From: Sycon ciliatum
Taxonomy: Eukaryota; Porifera; Calcarea; Leucosolenida; Sycettidae
Length of the DNA stretch: 64,000 nucleotides
Assembly (NCBI RefSeq): GCF_964019385.1
Contig: NC_088649.1
Coordinates: forward strand, 25,330,017-25,394,016
Reading direction: 5' to 3'
Below are positions 9,219 through 20,606 of this stretch, piece after piece; positions within the stretch are counted from its first letter, which is position 1; the number at the start of each line of letters is the position of its first letter. Position numbers and translations under genes: made by a program. Under the pieces are notes generated by a model. That model was not told the origin of the DNA. It was given only the letters and a program-made list of their open reading frames with translations, and did no database searches.

Positions 9219-9829
9219 AGCCCATCATGTTGATCGTCTCACTGTTCCTTCCAGATCGCACCTCTCGGTTTGGGGATGTGCATTGAAGCACCCCATACTA
9301 ACGGTCTATACTGTCCTCTCTTGGTCACCACTCTCCCTATTACCTATATTGTAATTACCATTCATGTATTGCGCTTCAGATTTTCTTCGGTTTTTGTCTC
9401 TTGGTGCGTTACCGGCATGGCGATACTGAGACCTAATGGTCAGTGGAGTGCCTGTAGCCTCACCAGCACTGCTACTATCTGTGACTGTGGCGACCACCAT
9501 TCAATGTCTCGTCCTCCCCTAACCGTACCCCAACTCTCTCTCTCTATCTCAGCTCTCTTTTTATCTGTCTTTTCTTACTCTTTTTTCTTTGTCAGCTTTC
9601 CTGGTGGTTATGTGCTTTTTCAAGTAAATAAAAAAAATAAAAAAAAGTCTGGTGTATCTTCGGGAATCTTCTTTCCTAATCGCATTCAGCAGTCAGCTTC
9701 GAGGTCAAGAACGCGATGAGATTTTCAAAAGGAATAATTTTCAAAAAAATTAATTAAAGTTTGGAGAAGAAGCTTCCTTTCTAAAAAAAGCGTTCCTTGC
9801 TTTCACGCAAGCAAGGAGGTACCATGCCG

Positions 9830-10085
9830 GTGTAAACGCGAAAACGGTTCCTCCGCGAAAATGGTTCCAGGCATACACTGGTTTCCCCCTGGAATCCACA
9901 GCCCACTAATTTCTGATGTATGACTAGCCGGGCTAGGCGCGAAAACGGTTTCAGGGATTAATGTTCTGGTGTAGGACCATCCGCGAAAACGGTTCCAGGC
10001 AACTGCGACCACTGTCTACTGACTCTGTGGAACCGCTTTCGCGGACTGCAGCAACTGGGATCATCCGCGAAAACAGTTCCAGGCT
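9830..10085. repeat. Array of the 16-bp motif CCGCGAAAACGGTTCC, copy A
   Basis: At least six copies or close variants in both orientations, irregularly spaced, after a small CCTTGCTT/AAGCAAGG hairpin near 9796-9817. The first part matches the reverse complement of about 28655-28720, so it is the end of a dispersed element. Such arrays at transposon ends are usually transposase-binding sites (inference). Confidence 0.6.
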
Positions 10086-10135
10086 CCAGTCTGTACATCC
10101 TTGACTGCTCCAGTACTGAGAAACTATTCGAAGAC

Positions 10136-10258
10136 TTTTGTGACTGTTGCTTTCAATTGCCTTTGTAGAGAATCACTCGCGATGGCCGAGGTATTTATGA
10201 TAGTTTGTGACTGTTGCTTTCCATTGCCTATGCAGAGAATCACTCGCGATGGCCGAGA
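10136..10258 (+). repeat. Two-copy direct repeat, ~66-bp period
   Basis: TTTGTGACTGTTGCTTTC ... AATCACTCGCGATGGCCGAG occurs twice, and a weaker third trace (ATGGCCGAGACATTTA) lies near 10501. The surrounding 10.1-10.9 kb holds no recognisable gene. Same in copy B at 17336-17458. Confidence 0.6.
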
Positions 10259-10939
10259 TAATTATTAAATGAGAGTTTGTGAGAATTCTTATTTTATGGC
10301 TTTCCTCTCAGACCTTACAATTTTTCAGTAGCTGTACTGCAGGCACTTTGCTTGGAGACATTAAGCAGGATTTGTGAGAACCTATACAGCTTGTACTTCA
10401 GTACATGGCTACCTGAACATTGATGGACATCTCGATTTCGTTTGTAGATGCAAATCATCGACAGCGTTCGTATCGCTTATACAATAGAGAGTCAATACAG
10501 ATGGCCGAGACATTTAGCATAATTTGTGAGATATTAACCTGTACAGCTAGTACTTCAGTACATGGCCAGCTGAAGTATGGAGATTATGGAGATTTGGATT
10601 TGATTTCTGGATGTGAATCACCGTCAGCACTTATCAAGCCATCCATGCAGTACACCTGCGCGAAGAACTCCTCAAGCCATGTATGTTGTACGCCTACGTG
10701 AAGAATTTAGTGGAGCTAAAGGAGCTGCACCATACTCTAACATCTTGGCTGTGTCTGTGTCTGGCCAGAAAGCTAGAGATTGCTTGGGACCCGCTCCCTC
10801 TACAAGAGGTCAGAGCTGGTGTCCAAGTGTCGTCATGAGAACAAGTTCTACCTTCGTAACTTTGTCGGCAACACATGCCTGGCTTTGTAATCACGCTACC
10901 TGCTTTGTGGGTGGGTGAGGGTGTGTGTCTGCGGTATCC

Positions 10940-11963
10940 CGACGGTTTACCGAAAACGGGTTCACAGAACGACCATTCACAGAATGATGTTTCACCGAAA
11001 GACATTTCACAGAGTGTAAGATTTAGCGACTGTTCACTCCGCCGAAAATCAGGTTCACAGAAAACAGGTTCATCGACAGCATGTTCCCCGATTGTCGGTT
11101 CACAGAATAGCAGGTCTGCCGCATAGCAGTTTCGCCGAAAAATGTCACTGATGACATCGATTTATGTCGTATTCGAATTCTCTAAAGAATGGCAGTTTTA
11201 CCACATACATGTAACAGTTTCACCGAAAACATGTCGGTGATCCCAGCGTCTTGTAGACGCTAAATGACCTGACAAAGGACTGGTAGTTCTGGTATCATGT
11301 ATTGTTACTATCGTAAATGTGTACATGTAGGTTTCCGCACACTCCCAATGTAGTCGCCAAAAGACACACTCGCTCCCTGGAATAGGGATTCGCATGTATA
11401 TACAGGGACATGATTGAAATCACATCACAGCAGAGTTTCGCTACTTTCATCTTGAAATATGGAGTTACTTTACACTGGACCACCAGATTACGTCTAAACG
11501 ACCAAGCGCAGAGGTCTTCGTTGGATACTAAAAGGATATGCGCACGTCGTTGACAAGAGAGGACGGGATGAAGTTAACTACTGGAGGTGCGACAGAAAAA
11601 TACGAGCTTCAGTGCAAAGGAAGGTTGATACCGGATGCATATTTTATATGCAGTCACTCAATGTACAAACACCGACCAAGCTATCATTGTGGTGAAGACT
11701 TTGAAACGGATAGATAAACACTCCTTTAAAAAGCATTGCAAATTTGGTTCCATGTAAACCTTTTTTTGTATTTTGGGCCAATAATAATTATAAGTAATTT
11801 TCGGTGAACTGTCCATTCGGTGAAAATATGAGTCTGTGAACAGGGATTCGACGAAAAATAATCCTGTGAAATGTGTGAATGAACATTCGGTGAATAGATA
11901 TTTCGATGAATCAGTATTGGCTGTGACCTGTCATTCTGTGAAACGCCTTTCGGTGAAACGTCG
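10940..11963. mobile_element. Element with TTCACAGAA/TTCACCGAA repeat ends, truncated copy A
   Basis: Left end: several TTCACAGAA and TTCACCGAA words (10945-11150); right end: the same words inverted (TTCTGTGAA, TTCGGTGAA; 11800-11963). The duplication junction cuts the right end; the complete element is in copy B (18140-19210). No coding region was recognised in between. Confidence 0.6.
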
Positions 11964-11979
11964 CTTCGGTGAAACGTCG

Positions 11980-12291
11980 CTCATTCAACAGCAACTGGTG
12001 ATTGACGCTGTCAAGCGCTTTCCTGACATCAGCGAGCACTATGCCAACAACCTTCCCATTATCCAAATCTTTCGTCCAGCTATCAATTGCAACAGCCAGG
12101 GCCTCCTCACACCAGTGATATCGTCTGTATGCAAATTGCTGGGGTGGAATAATGTCGGGATTCTCTCTCAGAAGAAGGCTTAATTGGTTGTACACTTGCT
12201 TCTCGAGGACTTTGATAGCGATCGGTAAAAGTGAAACAGGTCGGTAGTTTCGCGGTTCAGAGCGGTCCCCGCCCTTGAGAGGTGCTCTCAC
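11980..12291 (-). pseudogene. Duplicated piece of the older LINE RT (start of copy B), with empty hAT site
   Basis: Matches 3486-3797, then continues into copy B without the hAT-type element. The RT frame reads through the junction as LFKHASVRAPLKGGDRSEP and GCTCTCAC occurs once (12284-12291), so this is the uninterrupted target. Its downstream part is replaced by repeat-end sequence at 11979. Confidence 0.85.
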
Positions 12292-12786
12292 GGATGCATG
12301 CTTGAAAAGCGAGAGCATCCGTGAGTGCAAGTACAGTGCGATCGACTGGCCCTGGCACCCCTATATTCTATTATATTTACAATCAACCAGTAAAAACTCC
12401 TACTCAATCTCCAACAACAAAATTAGTGGACAGCTGTTATTTGTGTTGCTATGTCAACTCGTGTGCTGGACGAGTATTTGTTGTCATTGGTTCAATTTTT
12501 TTACTCTTCATAGGCTATCAGACCATTTTCCTTATTCCTTATTATAACCAGTATCTACTTGAATGAGAGTGTGGTCTGTCTCCATGGTTACCGGTGTTCA
12601 TTTCATAACTATAGCCACTTCTCCTTGTTAGACCTTATTTGGAAGGCCCATTCTTGCATATTCCAACAGCAGCCAAGGGAGCTAGCTCTCTTGGTTATGC
12701 GGACTGGGACCGATCCTAAAAAGCTGTTTTTATGAACTGTATTTATGAACTGTTTTTGTTGGATAGGATATGATTATGTTGAATAA

Positions 12787-13182
12787 AGCGAGATTCACAG
12801 AAGCTTTTTTGCGATGCGACAGGCGCGAAACCGGGAAAACCCCAAATCACAGCCATGTCGCACCCCACGCAACTGCCGCAATTGGGCCATCGCAGGCCAT
12901 CGCAGAAGTTGAGCTTGGTTCAACTTTTGCGATGCAATGCGACAAGCGATTTGGCATACGATTTTGACCTTTTCTACAGCAAAGTTTCAAGAGTTGCCTC
13001 TAAATTTGTACAAGTTGTATCAAACCGCGCGAATATCAAGGTGACGTAGCCAAATCAGCAAGATGTTGTCGCATCACTGACTTCTTCTGTGAATGGTATT
13101 TTGCGAGTTCGCATCGCACGCGTCCGTCGCAGATCGCGTCGCATCGCGTGTCGCATCGCAAAAAACTTCTGTGAATCCCGCT
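12787..13182. mobile_element. MITE, PIF/Harbinger-like, copy B
   Basis: Identical to 5587-5982, with the same TAA flanks. Confidence 0.75.
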
Positions 13183-13681
13183 TAACGAGGGTTGTGTCAA
13201 TGGGAGTTGACTTGGAGTTTTTACGAGTTGATTCTAATATCCATTCGAAACAACTCGTTAAAACTCCAAGTCAATCTCCCGTTGGTTGTGTTTATTTGAA
13301 TTCGCAAACCGAACGGACTGAACATGTCCAATGATAAGGAAGCGAATGAAGTCCAAATAACCCAGGAATGGGGACACAGATGAAAAGAAAATATGGGAAC
13401 AGAAGGCTCTCAGAAAAGGAAGAGGAGAAAGGAAGGAAAGAAAAAGAATAATGGAGAAGAAGAAGAAAAATCGTGGTCAGCTTTTAGCAAAAAGAGAAAG
13501 GAAAGGATGAAGGAGAAAATGGGGAGACACATCGTGGTCACGGCCAAAGCCAAAGTAGCGGCAGGACACAGTAGACATAACAATACCAGGAACAAGCATG
13601 GGCCATGACGGCCCAGAAGCGGGAGACACTGACAGGAAGACAGAAGAGAAGAGAAGAGAGAGAAATCGAAGCATTGCACAT

Positions 13682-14326
13682 CTACATGTACGCCCACACA
13701 TCCACACATCCACACATCCACACACCCACACATCCACACACACATACATGTACATACACACACCTACACACCATTACACATATACTCAGACACATACCCT
13801 CCCCCCTCCCCCCCCCCCACACACACACACGCACATGCGCGTGCACACACACACACACACACATACACGCACACACATGTGCATTGACAGCCACACATTT
13901 AGAAGGCGAGGCAGACAGCACATCCTCAACTGTTGAGAGCGGTAGTACTGTGCGGATTGGCGGCGTATCTGTTGCTGGGTTGAAGGAGCAAGTTGCTACG
14001 TGCTCCTTGAGACTCCGGAGGGGTACAACTGCTGGGCAACCTTGCAGTGATTGCATGTGAAAGTCACACCGCACGGACCAGTTGCCGATTATCCTTGCAA
14101 GAACTCTGCCTGGCTGCTTGAGCTCTGACGCTCTCATAGGTGCAGCGCACACTGGACACTGGCTGCTGCTGGCTAGCCATGTGCATATGCAGTCTACGCA
14201 GAATAGCTCTTGACAGCATGCTGCTTCGACTACATTGTCGATAACATTGTTGCATACAGTGCACTTTTCTAGAGCATGTTCATCAATAAATCTCTCCTTC
14301 GTTAGCTCGGCGCTTGCTTTGTGCAT
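13682..14326 (-). CDS. RING-type plus C2HC zinc-finger ORF, copy B
   Basis: Same protein as at 6482-7126, including the missing RING histidine and the run into (CA)n. Frame open upstream to about 14538. Confidence 0.6.
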   Translation of the reverse strand: MHKASAELTKERFIDEHALEKCTVCNNVIDNVVEAACCQELFCVDCICTWLASSSQCPVCAAPMRASELKQPGRVLARIIGNWSVRCDFHMQSLQGCPAVVPLRSLKEHVATCSFNPATDTPPIRTVLPLSTVEDVLSASPSKCVAVNAHVCACMCVCVCVHAHVRVCVWGGGRGEGMCLSICVMVCRCVYVHVCVCGCVGVWMCGCVDVWAYM

Positions 14327-15036
14327 GCAGCTGGCTATGGCTCGCACACTGTCCACTGATGTATCCAAGCCATTTCTAGATGATGCTCCTGGGACATCTG
14401 TTCCACTTGTTGTCTTGTGTGTTGCGCACGCGTGCCCACTGTGTGCGTCTGCTGCGTCTGGCGCTGCCGCACCTCGTAAATCTGTTTTCTTCTTCTGATG
14501 CTTGCCCCTGGTCTTGGCAGTGTGAGACAGACCACACTCTCATTAAAGATACTGGTTATAAATAGACCGAATAAGGAAAATGGTCTGATAGCCTATGAAG
14601 AGTAAAAAATTGAACCAATGACAACAAATACTCGTCCAGCACACGAGTTGCCATAGCAACACAAATAACAGCTGTCCACTATTTTTGTTGTTGGAGATTG
14701 AGTAGGAGTTTTTACTGGTTGATTCTAAATACAATAAATGCTCCGGCCTTGGGTTTATGACCAATAAAAACTAATTATAAAACCTCGGGGACCTCGGTTT
14801 TTATAATAGTTTTTATTGGTCATAAGGCCACCCTTTGTTAATTCATTGTTTAAAGGGGCACTCCGGCTTCATTTTCGACGCCGAGTTTTCGATGCCAAGA
14901 CGAAGGTAGGTGAAAGAGAAGACCCCTCGAACAAGAACGAGTCTCCAGAAGTGATCGAGTCGAGCAGGAAGACGACTTTTGAATCTCGTCTTGTCTCTCC
15001 CATGGTTACCAGCCTACAGCCTGGAAGGTAGCCAAT

Positions 15037-15921
15037 GTGGTTCCCATCCACAAGCGCAAGGCCAAGGGCGATGTCCGTAATTATCGACCAGTCTCCTTGC
15101 TCTGTGTAGTATCCAAGGTGATGGAAAGAATAGTCAACCAGCAGCTCATCAACCATCTCAACAGCAATGCCCTCCTGTCTGCCAACCAGTTTGGCTTTCG
15201 GAAATCAATCGGCACAGCTGACCTACTAACGTCACTCCAGCATGAATGGGCTTTAACCACCAGTAAGGGCGGAACCATTCAGGCCCTCGCCATAGACATA
15301 GCAGGCGCGTTTGACCGGGTTTCACACCCTGGGCTCCTCTGCAAGCTCCGAGGCTATGGCATTGGCGGGCAACTGCTGGCCTGGTTAACATCGTACCTCC
15401 AGAACCGGAAGCTGCAAGCTGTTGTTGGGGGACAGACCTCTACCCCCTCTACCATCCGGTCAGGCGTCCCTCAGGGCAGCATCCTAGGGCCCACATTGTT
15501 TCTAGTGTACATAAACGACGCCGAAGATCAGCTACCTGCCAGCGTCTCCATTGCCGTGTATGCTGATGATACTACGTTATACACGTCTGTCATGCCTGGA
15601 CAGACCACAGAGGCCGCCGCAGCTGCACTTCAGACAGCCGTAAACCAGCTGGAAGCCTGGGGAAGTACTTGGAGGGTTACCTTTGAGCCCTCTAAGTCAC
15701 AGCTTATGTCCGTGACCAGGAAGCTGGCCCCTCCAGACTTCCCCCCTGTCCAATTCCTTGGCACCCCTGTTCCTGTCAGCAGCCAGTTGAAGCTCCTTGG
15801 GGTGGTGTTCGACGAGAAGCTCAACTTCAGCGCCCACCTCCACCAGCTTTCTGTGCGCGCACATCAACGCCTCCATTTCATGCGAAAGGCAGCCCCATCC
15901 GTGATGCTGCTGGACGCCTAA
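15037..15921 (+). CDS. LINE reverse transcriptase domain, copy B
   Basis: Same as 7837-8721: FDRVSH, GVPQGSILGP and YADD present, same terminal frameshift. Confidence 0.85.
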   Translation: MVPIHKRKAKGDVRNYRPVSLLCVVSKVMERIVNQQLINHLNSNALLSANQFGFRKSIGTADLLTSLQHEWALTTSKGGTIQALAIDIAGAFDRVSHPGLLCKLRGYGIGGQLLAWLTSYLQNRKLQAVVGGQTSTPSTIRSGVPQGSILGPTLFLVYINDAEDQLPASVSIAVYADDTTLYTSVMPGQTTEAAAAALQTAVNQLEAWGSTWRVTFEPSKSQLMSVTRKLAPPDFPPVQFLGTPVPVSSQLKLLGVVFDEKLNFSAHLHQLSVRAHQRLHFMRKAAPSVMLLDA

Positions 15922-16418
15922 CCGTCTATAAGGGCTTTGTAAGGCCCATACTTGAGTATGCCCCACTAGCCTGGCTTGGTGCTGCCCAGATCCACCTTGG
16001 GAAGTTGGACACAGCACAGCGCAAGGCCATGCAGATGATTGGACCCACCACCGTCCTCCAGAGTCTGCGGGCCAGACGGACGGTTGCAGGGCTGTCTTAT
16101 CTCTACAAGGTAGTTAACTGCAAGGGCCCACCCCGTCTGACACGCATGCGCCCTCCCCCAAAACCAGGGGCCGATACTGTGCGAACCCGCCGGCAGCATT
16201 ATGCTCAGCGCCAGCACCGGGAACAGCTCTTAAACACCACCCCCGGCACCAGTCCCGATTACCTTCGACGTTCCTTCCCCTACTGTTTCCTTGAATTGTG
16301 GAACAGCCTCCCCGAGGACGTCTTTCCCCGTCTGGCCAATCACTCTCCACTCACAGCTTTTAAAAAAGGTGTCAACAAACACATTTCAGACCAGCCATGG
16401 TCTTGGGACGTGCTTTGA
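15903..16418 (+). pseudogene. LINE ORF2 C-terminal region, copy B
   Basis: Same as 8703-9218. The shared frameshift shows that it predates the duplication. Confidence 0.8.
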
Positions 16419-17029
16419 AGCCCATCATGTTGATCGTCTCACTGTTCCTTCCAGATCGCACCTCTCGGTTTGGGGATGTGCATTGAAGCACCCCATACTA
16501 ACGGTCTATACTGTCCTCTCTTGGTCACCACTCTCCCTATTACCTATATTGTAATTACCATTCATGTATTGCGCTTCAGATTTTCTTCGGTTTTTGTCTC
16601 TTGGTGCGTTACCGGCATGGCGATACTGAGACCTAATGGTCAGTGGAGTGCCTGTAGCCTCACCAGCACTGCTACTATCTGTGACTGTGGCGACCACCAT
16701 TCAATGTCTCGTCCTCCCCTAACCGTACCCCAACTCTCTCTCTCTATCTCAGCTCTCTTTTTATCTGTCTTTTCTTACTCTTTTTTCTTTGTCAGCTTTC
16801 CTGGTGGTTATGTGCTTTTTCAAGTAAATAAAAAAAATAAAAAAAAGTCTGGTGTATCTTCGGGAATCTTCTTTCCTAATCGCATTCAGCAGTCAGCTTC
16901 GAGGTCAAGAACGCGATGAGATTTTCAAAAGGAATAATTTTCAAAAAAATTAATTAAAGTTTGGAGAAGAAGCTTCCTTTCTAAAAAAAGCGTTCCTTGC
17001 TTTCACGCAAGCAAGGAGGTACCATGCCG

Positions 17030-17285
17030 GTGTAAACGCGAAAACGGTTCCTCCGCGAAAATGGTTCCAGGCATACACTGGTTTCCCCCTGGAATCCACA
17101 GCCCACTAATTTCTGATGTATGACTAGCCGGGCTAGGCGCGAAAACGGTTTCAGGGATTAATGTTCTGGTGTAGGACCATCCGCGAAAACGGTTCCAGGC
17201 AACTGCGACCACTGTCTACTGACTCTGTGGAACCGCTTTCGCGGACTGCAGCAACTGGGATCATCCGCGAAAACAGTTCCAGGCT
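17030..17285. repeat. 16-bp motif array, copy B
   Basis: Same as 9830-10085. Confidence 0.6.
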
Positions 17286-18139
17286 CCAGTCTGTACATCC
17301 TTGACTGCTCCAGTACTGAGAAACTATTCGAAGACTTTTGTGACTGTTGCTTTCAATTGCCTTTGTAGAGAATCACTCGCGATGGCCGAGGTATTTATGA
17401 TAGTTTGTGACTGTTGCTTTCCATTGCCTATGCAGAGAATCACTCGCGATGGCCGAGATAATTATTAAATGAGAGTTTGTGAGAATTCTTATTTTATGGC
17501 TTTCCTCTCAGACCTTACAATTTTTCAGTAGCTGTACTGCAGGCACTTTGCTTGGAGACATTAAGCAGGATTTGTGAGAACCTATACAGCTTGTACTTCA
17601 GTACATGGCTACCTGAACATTGATGGACATCTCGATTTCGTTTGTAGATGCAAATCATCGACAGCGTTCGTATCGCTTATACAATAGAGAGTCAATACAG
17701 ATGGCCGAGACATTTAGCATAATTTGTGAGATATTAACCTGTACAGCTAGTACTTCAGTACATGGCCAGCTGAAGTATGGAGATTATGGAGATTTGGATT
17801 TGATTTCTGGATGTGAATCACCGTCAGCACTTATCAAGCCATCCATGCAGTACACCTGCGCGAAGAACTCCTCAAGCCATGTATGTTGTACGCCTACGTG
17901 AAGAATTTAGTGGAGCTAAAGGAGCTGCACCATACTCTAACATCTTGGCTGTGTCTGTGTCTGGCCAGAAAGCTAGAGATTGCTTGGGACCCGCTCCCTC
18001 TACAAGAGGTCAGAGCTGGTGTCCAAGTGTCGTCATGAGAACAAGTTCTACCTTCGTAACTTTGTCGGCAACACATGCCTGGCTTTGTAATCACGCTACC
18101 TGCTTTGTGGGTGGGTGAGGGTGTGTGTCTGCGGTATCC

Positions 18140-19210
18140 CGACGGTTTACCGAAAACGGGTTCACAGAACGACCATTCACAGAATGATGTTTCACCGAAA
18201 GACATTTCACAGAGTGTAAGATTTAGCGACTGTTCACTCCGCCGAAAATCAGGTTCACAGAAAACAGGTTCATCGACAGCATGTTCCCCGATTGTCGGTT
18301 CACAGAATAGCAGGTCTGCCGCATAGCAGTTTCGCCGAAAAATGTCACTGATGACATCGATTTATGTCGTATTCGAATTCTCTAAAGAATGGCAGTTTTA
18401 CCACATACATGTAACAGTTTCACCGAAAACATGTCGGTGATCCCAGCGTCTTGTAGACGCTAAATGACCTGACAAAGGACTGGTAGTTCTGGTATCATGT
18501 ATTGTTACTATCGTAAATGTGTACATGTAGGTTTCCGCACACTCCCAATGTAGTCGCCAAAAGACACACTCGCTCCCTGGAATAGGGATTCGCATGTATA
18601 TACAGGGACATGATTGAAATCACATCACAGCAGAGTTTCGCTACTTTCATCTTGAAATATGGAGTTACTTTACACTGGACCACCAGATTACGTCTAAACG
18701 ACCAAGCGCAGAGGTCTTCGTTGGATACTAAAAGGATATGCGCACGTCGTTGACAAGAGAGGACGGGATGAAGTTAACTACTGGAGGTGCGACAGAAAAA
18801 TACGAGCTTCAGTGCAAAGGAAGGTTGATACCGGATGCATATTTTATATGCAGTCACTCAATGTACAAACACCGACCAAGCTATCATTGTGGTGAAGACT
18901 TTGAAACGGATAGATAAACACTCCTTTAAAAAGCATTGCAAATTTGGTTCCATGTAAACCTTTTTTTGTATTTTGGGCCAATAATAATTATAAGTAATTT
19001 TCGGTGAACTGTCCATTCGGTGAAAATATGAGTCTGTGAACAGGGATTCGACGAAAAATAATCCTGTGAAATGTGTGAATGAACATTCGGTGAATAGATA
19101 TTTCGATGAATCAGTATTGGCTGTGACCTGTCATTCTGTGAAACGCCTTTCGGTGAAACGTCGTTCTGTGAATGGTCGTTCTGTGAACTCGTTTTCGGTG
19201 AACGGTCGTA
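18140..19210. mobile_element. Complete element with TTCACAGAA/TTCACCGAA repeat ends
   Basis: Left end (18143-18345) and right end (about 19000-19210) are inverted; both contain AACGAGTTCACAGAACGACC-like blocks with repeated TTCACAGAA and TTCACCGAA words every ~15 bases, more than ten in total. The ~650-base interior has no recognisable gene. The layout suggests a non-autonomous DNA element whose ends are transposase-binding arrays. No clear target duplication was seen. Confidence 0.6.
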
Positions 19211-19222
19211 GATCCTGCGGCT

Positions 19223-19510
19223 GTGACTTTCGCTGTCCGAATGACTTATCCCCACACGAGTGTGTCAGGGAGTGAGTCCAGGAACATTACCGAGAAGCGA
19301 GAGCCTGTGCACCACAGAAGCCCTGGGGAGAGCACTGCGCATTGCACCAACCACTACAACATCCATCCACAGCGCCTTTCATTCCCTTCACATCACCATC
19401 CATACTCGGAAGTGTCATACGTGAACCGCCGGATAAGGGAGGCAATCCACATCTCCAGACACCATCCTAAGGTGAACCGTGATCGTGGCTGGGTGTTGCT
19501 CGACAATTGA
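19223..19510 (+). pseudogene. Penelope-like retroelement C-terminal tail (GIY-YIG end), remnant
   Basis: The frame ends with VNRRIREAIHISRHHPKVNRD and a stop shortly after. Arg-Glu-Ala-Ile-x-Ile ... Leu/Val-Asn-Arg-Asp is the usual end of the GIY-YIG endonuclease of Penelope-like elements. Downstream at about 19994 stands TGATGATGGCGCCTGGCCGA, like the conserved 3' segment after the ORF in such elements. The catalytic GIY-YIG part was not found. Confidence 0.45.
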
Positions 19511-19744
19511 CAATGTGAAAAATTGAATGATGATCATTGTTTCTGCTGCCACTGTCCTGTCCTGTTGTCATGTGTGCTTGTTCACGCCATTGTACTGGTA
19601 GTTCAGCACAAAGTTGTAGTGTAAGTGCGGTTTGGCGACGGAATCTCATCTCCTTTTCTTTTCTTTTGTCATATCCCACCGCTATTCACACCTTGTTTCC
19701 AGGCACATTGGTATTTTTTGTATGTGTCTTTAGTTACACATGTT

Positions 19745-20165
19745 TGGGTGTGATTTGGAGTGTGAGCTTGTGTGAGTGAGTGTTGGTGCGAGTGTGAGTA
19801 TGAGTGGGTGTCTCAGTGTTTTGGCATGTGCATGGGTATGTGTGTGTGCCTGTGCCGAAAGGATGGTGCAATGTTATCACGTGACGTATGCTGTACTTCG
19901 AAGTAGTTTCGTTCCACTTTGGGTTGCCTGTTTAATACAGGTCCACCTCACTTGTTTTTTCTTGTTTTTTCTTGTTTTTTTTTCTCCTCAATCCTGATGA
20001 TGGCGCCTGGCCGAAAATTTGCCCCCGTTGCTCCCCCTTACGTTCTGGCTGCCCGTTTTGGATCCATCAGTTGCCTGATGATCGTAGTAATGCGTGAAAC
20101 TCAGAGTTGTAACAAAGCTTCCAAACTCTCTCTTGTGATTGAGAATTATTGTAATTGTAATGCTT
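19745..20165 (+). other. GT-rich and CTTGTTTTTT repeats, no gene
   Basis: Holds a GTGTGAGT-type stretch (19745-19860), a three-copy CTTGTTTTTT repeat (19950-19980) and what may be the 3' part of the Penelope-like remnant. No coding region supported. Confidence 0.5.
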
Positions 20166-20198
20166 GCTAATAGCTACTACAGTAGTAGTTGTTATTAG

Positions 20199-20606
20199 AG
20201 AGGTTCCGGGGTACGATTTTCCGTGCCAAAATCCGTATGGGCGCTACGGATTTTTTCCAGGCGTGCCCCATACGATTTTTCGGCACGAGAATCCTTGTGG
20301 ACTGGCTTTCATACGAACCATGCTTCGTATGGAGATTTTGCATCATCAAGTGCAGAAAGATTTTTCGCGTACAAATTTGGTACTAGAAACATCGATTTTT
20401 CGCGGGAAGTTTTGATTTCGGTACAAATTTTCAAAATAAAAAGACATAGCGCAGGAATGTGACGTGTTTGCGATCGTAACCTAGGCAATGACGGCAAACA
20501 CATAAGTTCCGTACCCCGGAACTTTTCACTGCTCGAAAACGACGTATAAAAAATCCGTAGAGCCTCCACGGATTTTGGCACGAAAAATCGTACTCCGGAA
20601 CCTTCC
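20199..20606. mobile_element. MITE with AGGTTCCGG ends and TATTAG target duplication
   Basis: Inverted ends AGGTTCCGGGGTACGATTTT and AGGTTCCGGAGTACGATTTT (second read on the minus strand), continuing with CGTGCCAAAATCCGT. TATTAG flanks both sides (20193-20198 and 20607-20612). No ORF of interest inside. Confidence 0.7.

Larger units (their letters stand above)
7816..9650 (+). mobile_element. 5'-truncated LINE, copy A
   Basis: Contains only the RT and C-terminal part of ORF2, then about 400 bases of 3' UTR and an A-rich tail (AAATAAAAAAAATAAAAAA, about 9625-9647). Lack of ORF1 and endonuclease shows the 5' truncation usual for target-primed reverse transcription. Target duplications were not identified. 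Confidence 0.8.
5084..11963. repeat. Tandem duplication, copy A
   Basis: Every base compared, including (CA)n and poly-C tracts, recurs exactly 7200 bases downstream (12284-19163). Together with 3486-3797 it forms the duplicated segment. The junction to copy B holds a 16-bp direct duplication (TTCGGTGAAACGTCGC twice, about 11949-11980), as in end joining with templated insertion. Either a very recent event or an assembly duplication. Confidence 0.93.
12371..14734. mobile_element. RING-carrying ~214-bp TIR element, copy B
   Basis: Same as 5171-7534: TIRs at 12369-12582 and 14524-14736, internal MITE at 12787-13182, palindrome at 13197-13283 and (CA)n tract near 13681-13890. Confidence 0.7.
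15016..16850 (+). mobile_element. 5'-truncated LINE, copy B
   Basis: Duplicate of 7816-9650, with the same A-rich tail (about 16825-16847). Confidence 0.8.
12284..19163. repeat. Tandem duplication, copy B
   Basis: Base-for-base copy of 5084-11963 in every line compared, offset 7200. It diverges at 19164, where copy A has the junction and copy B continues with the complete repeat-ended element. Confidence 0.93.
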
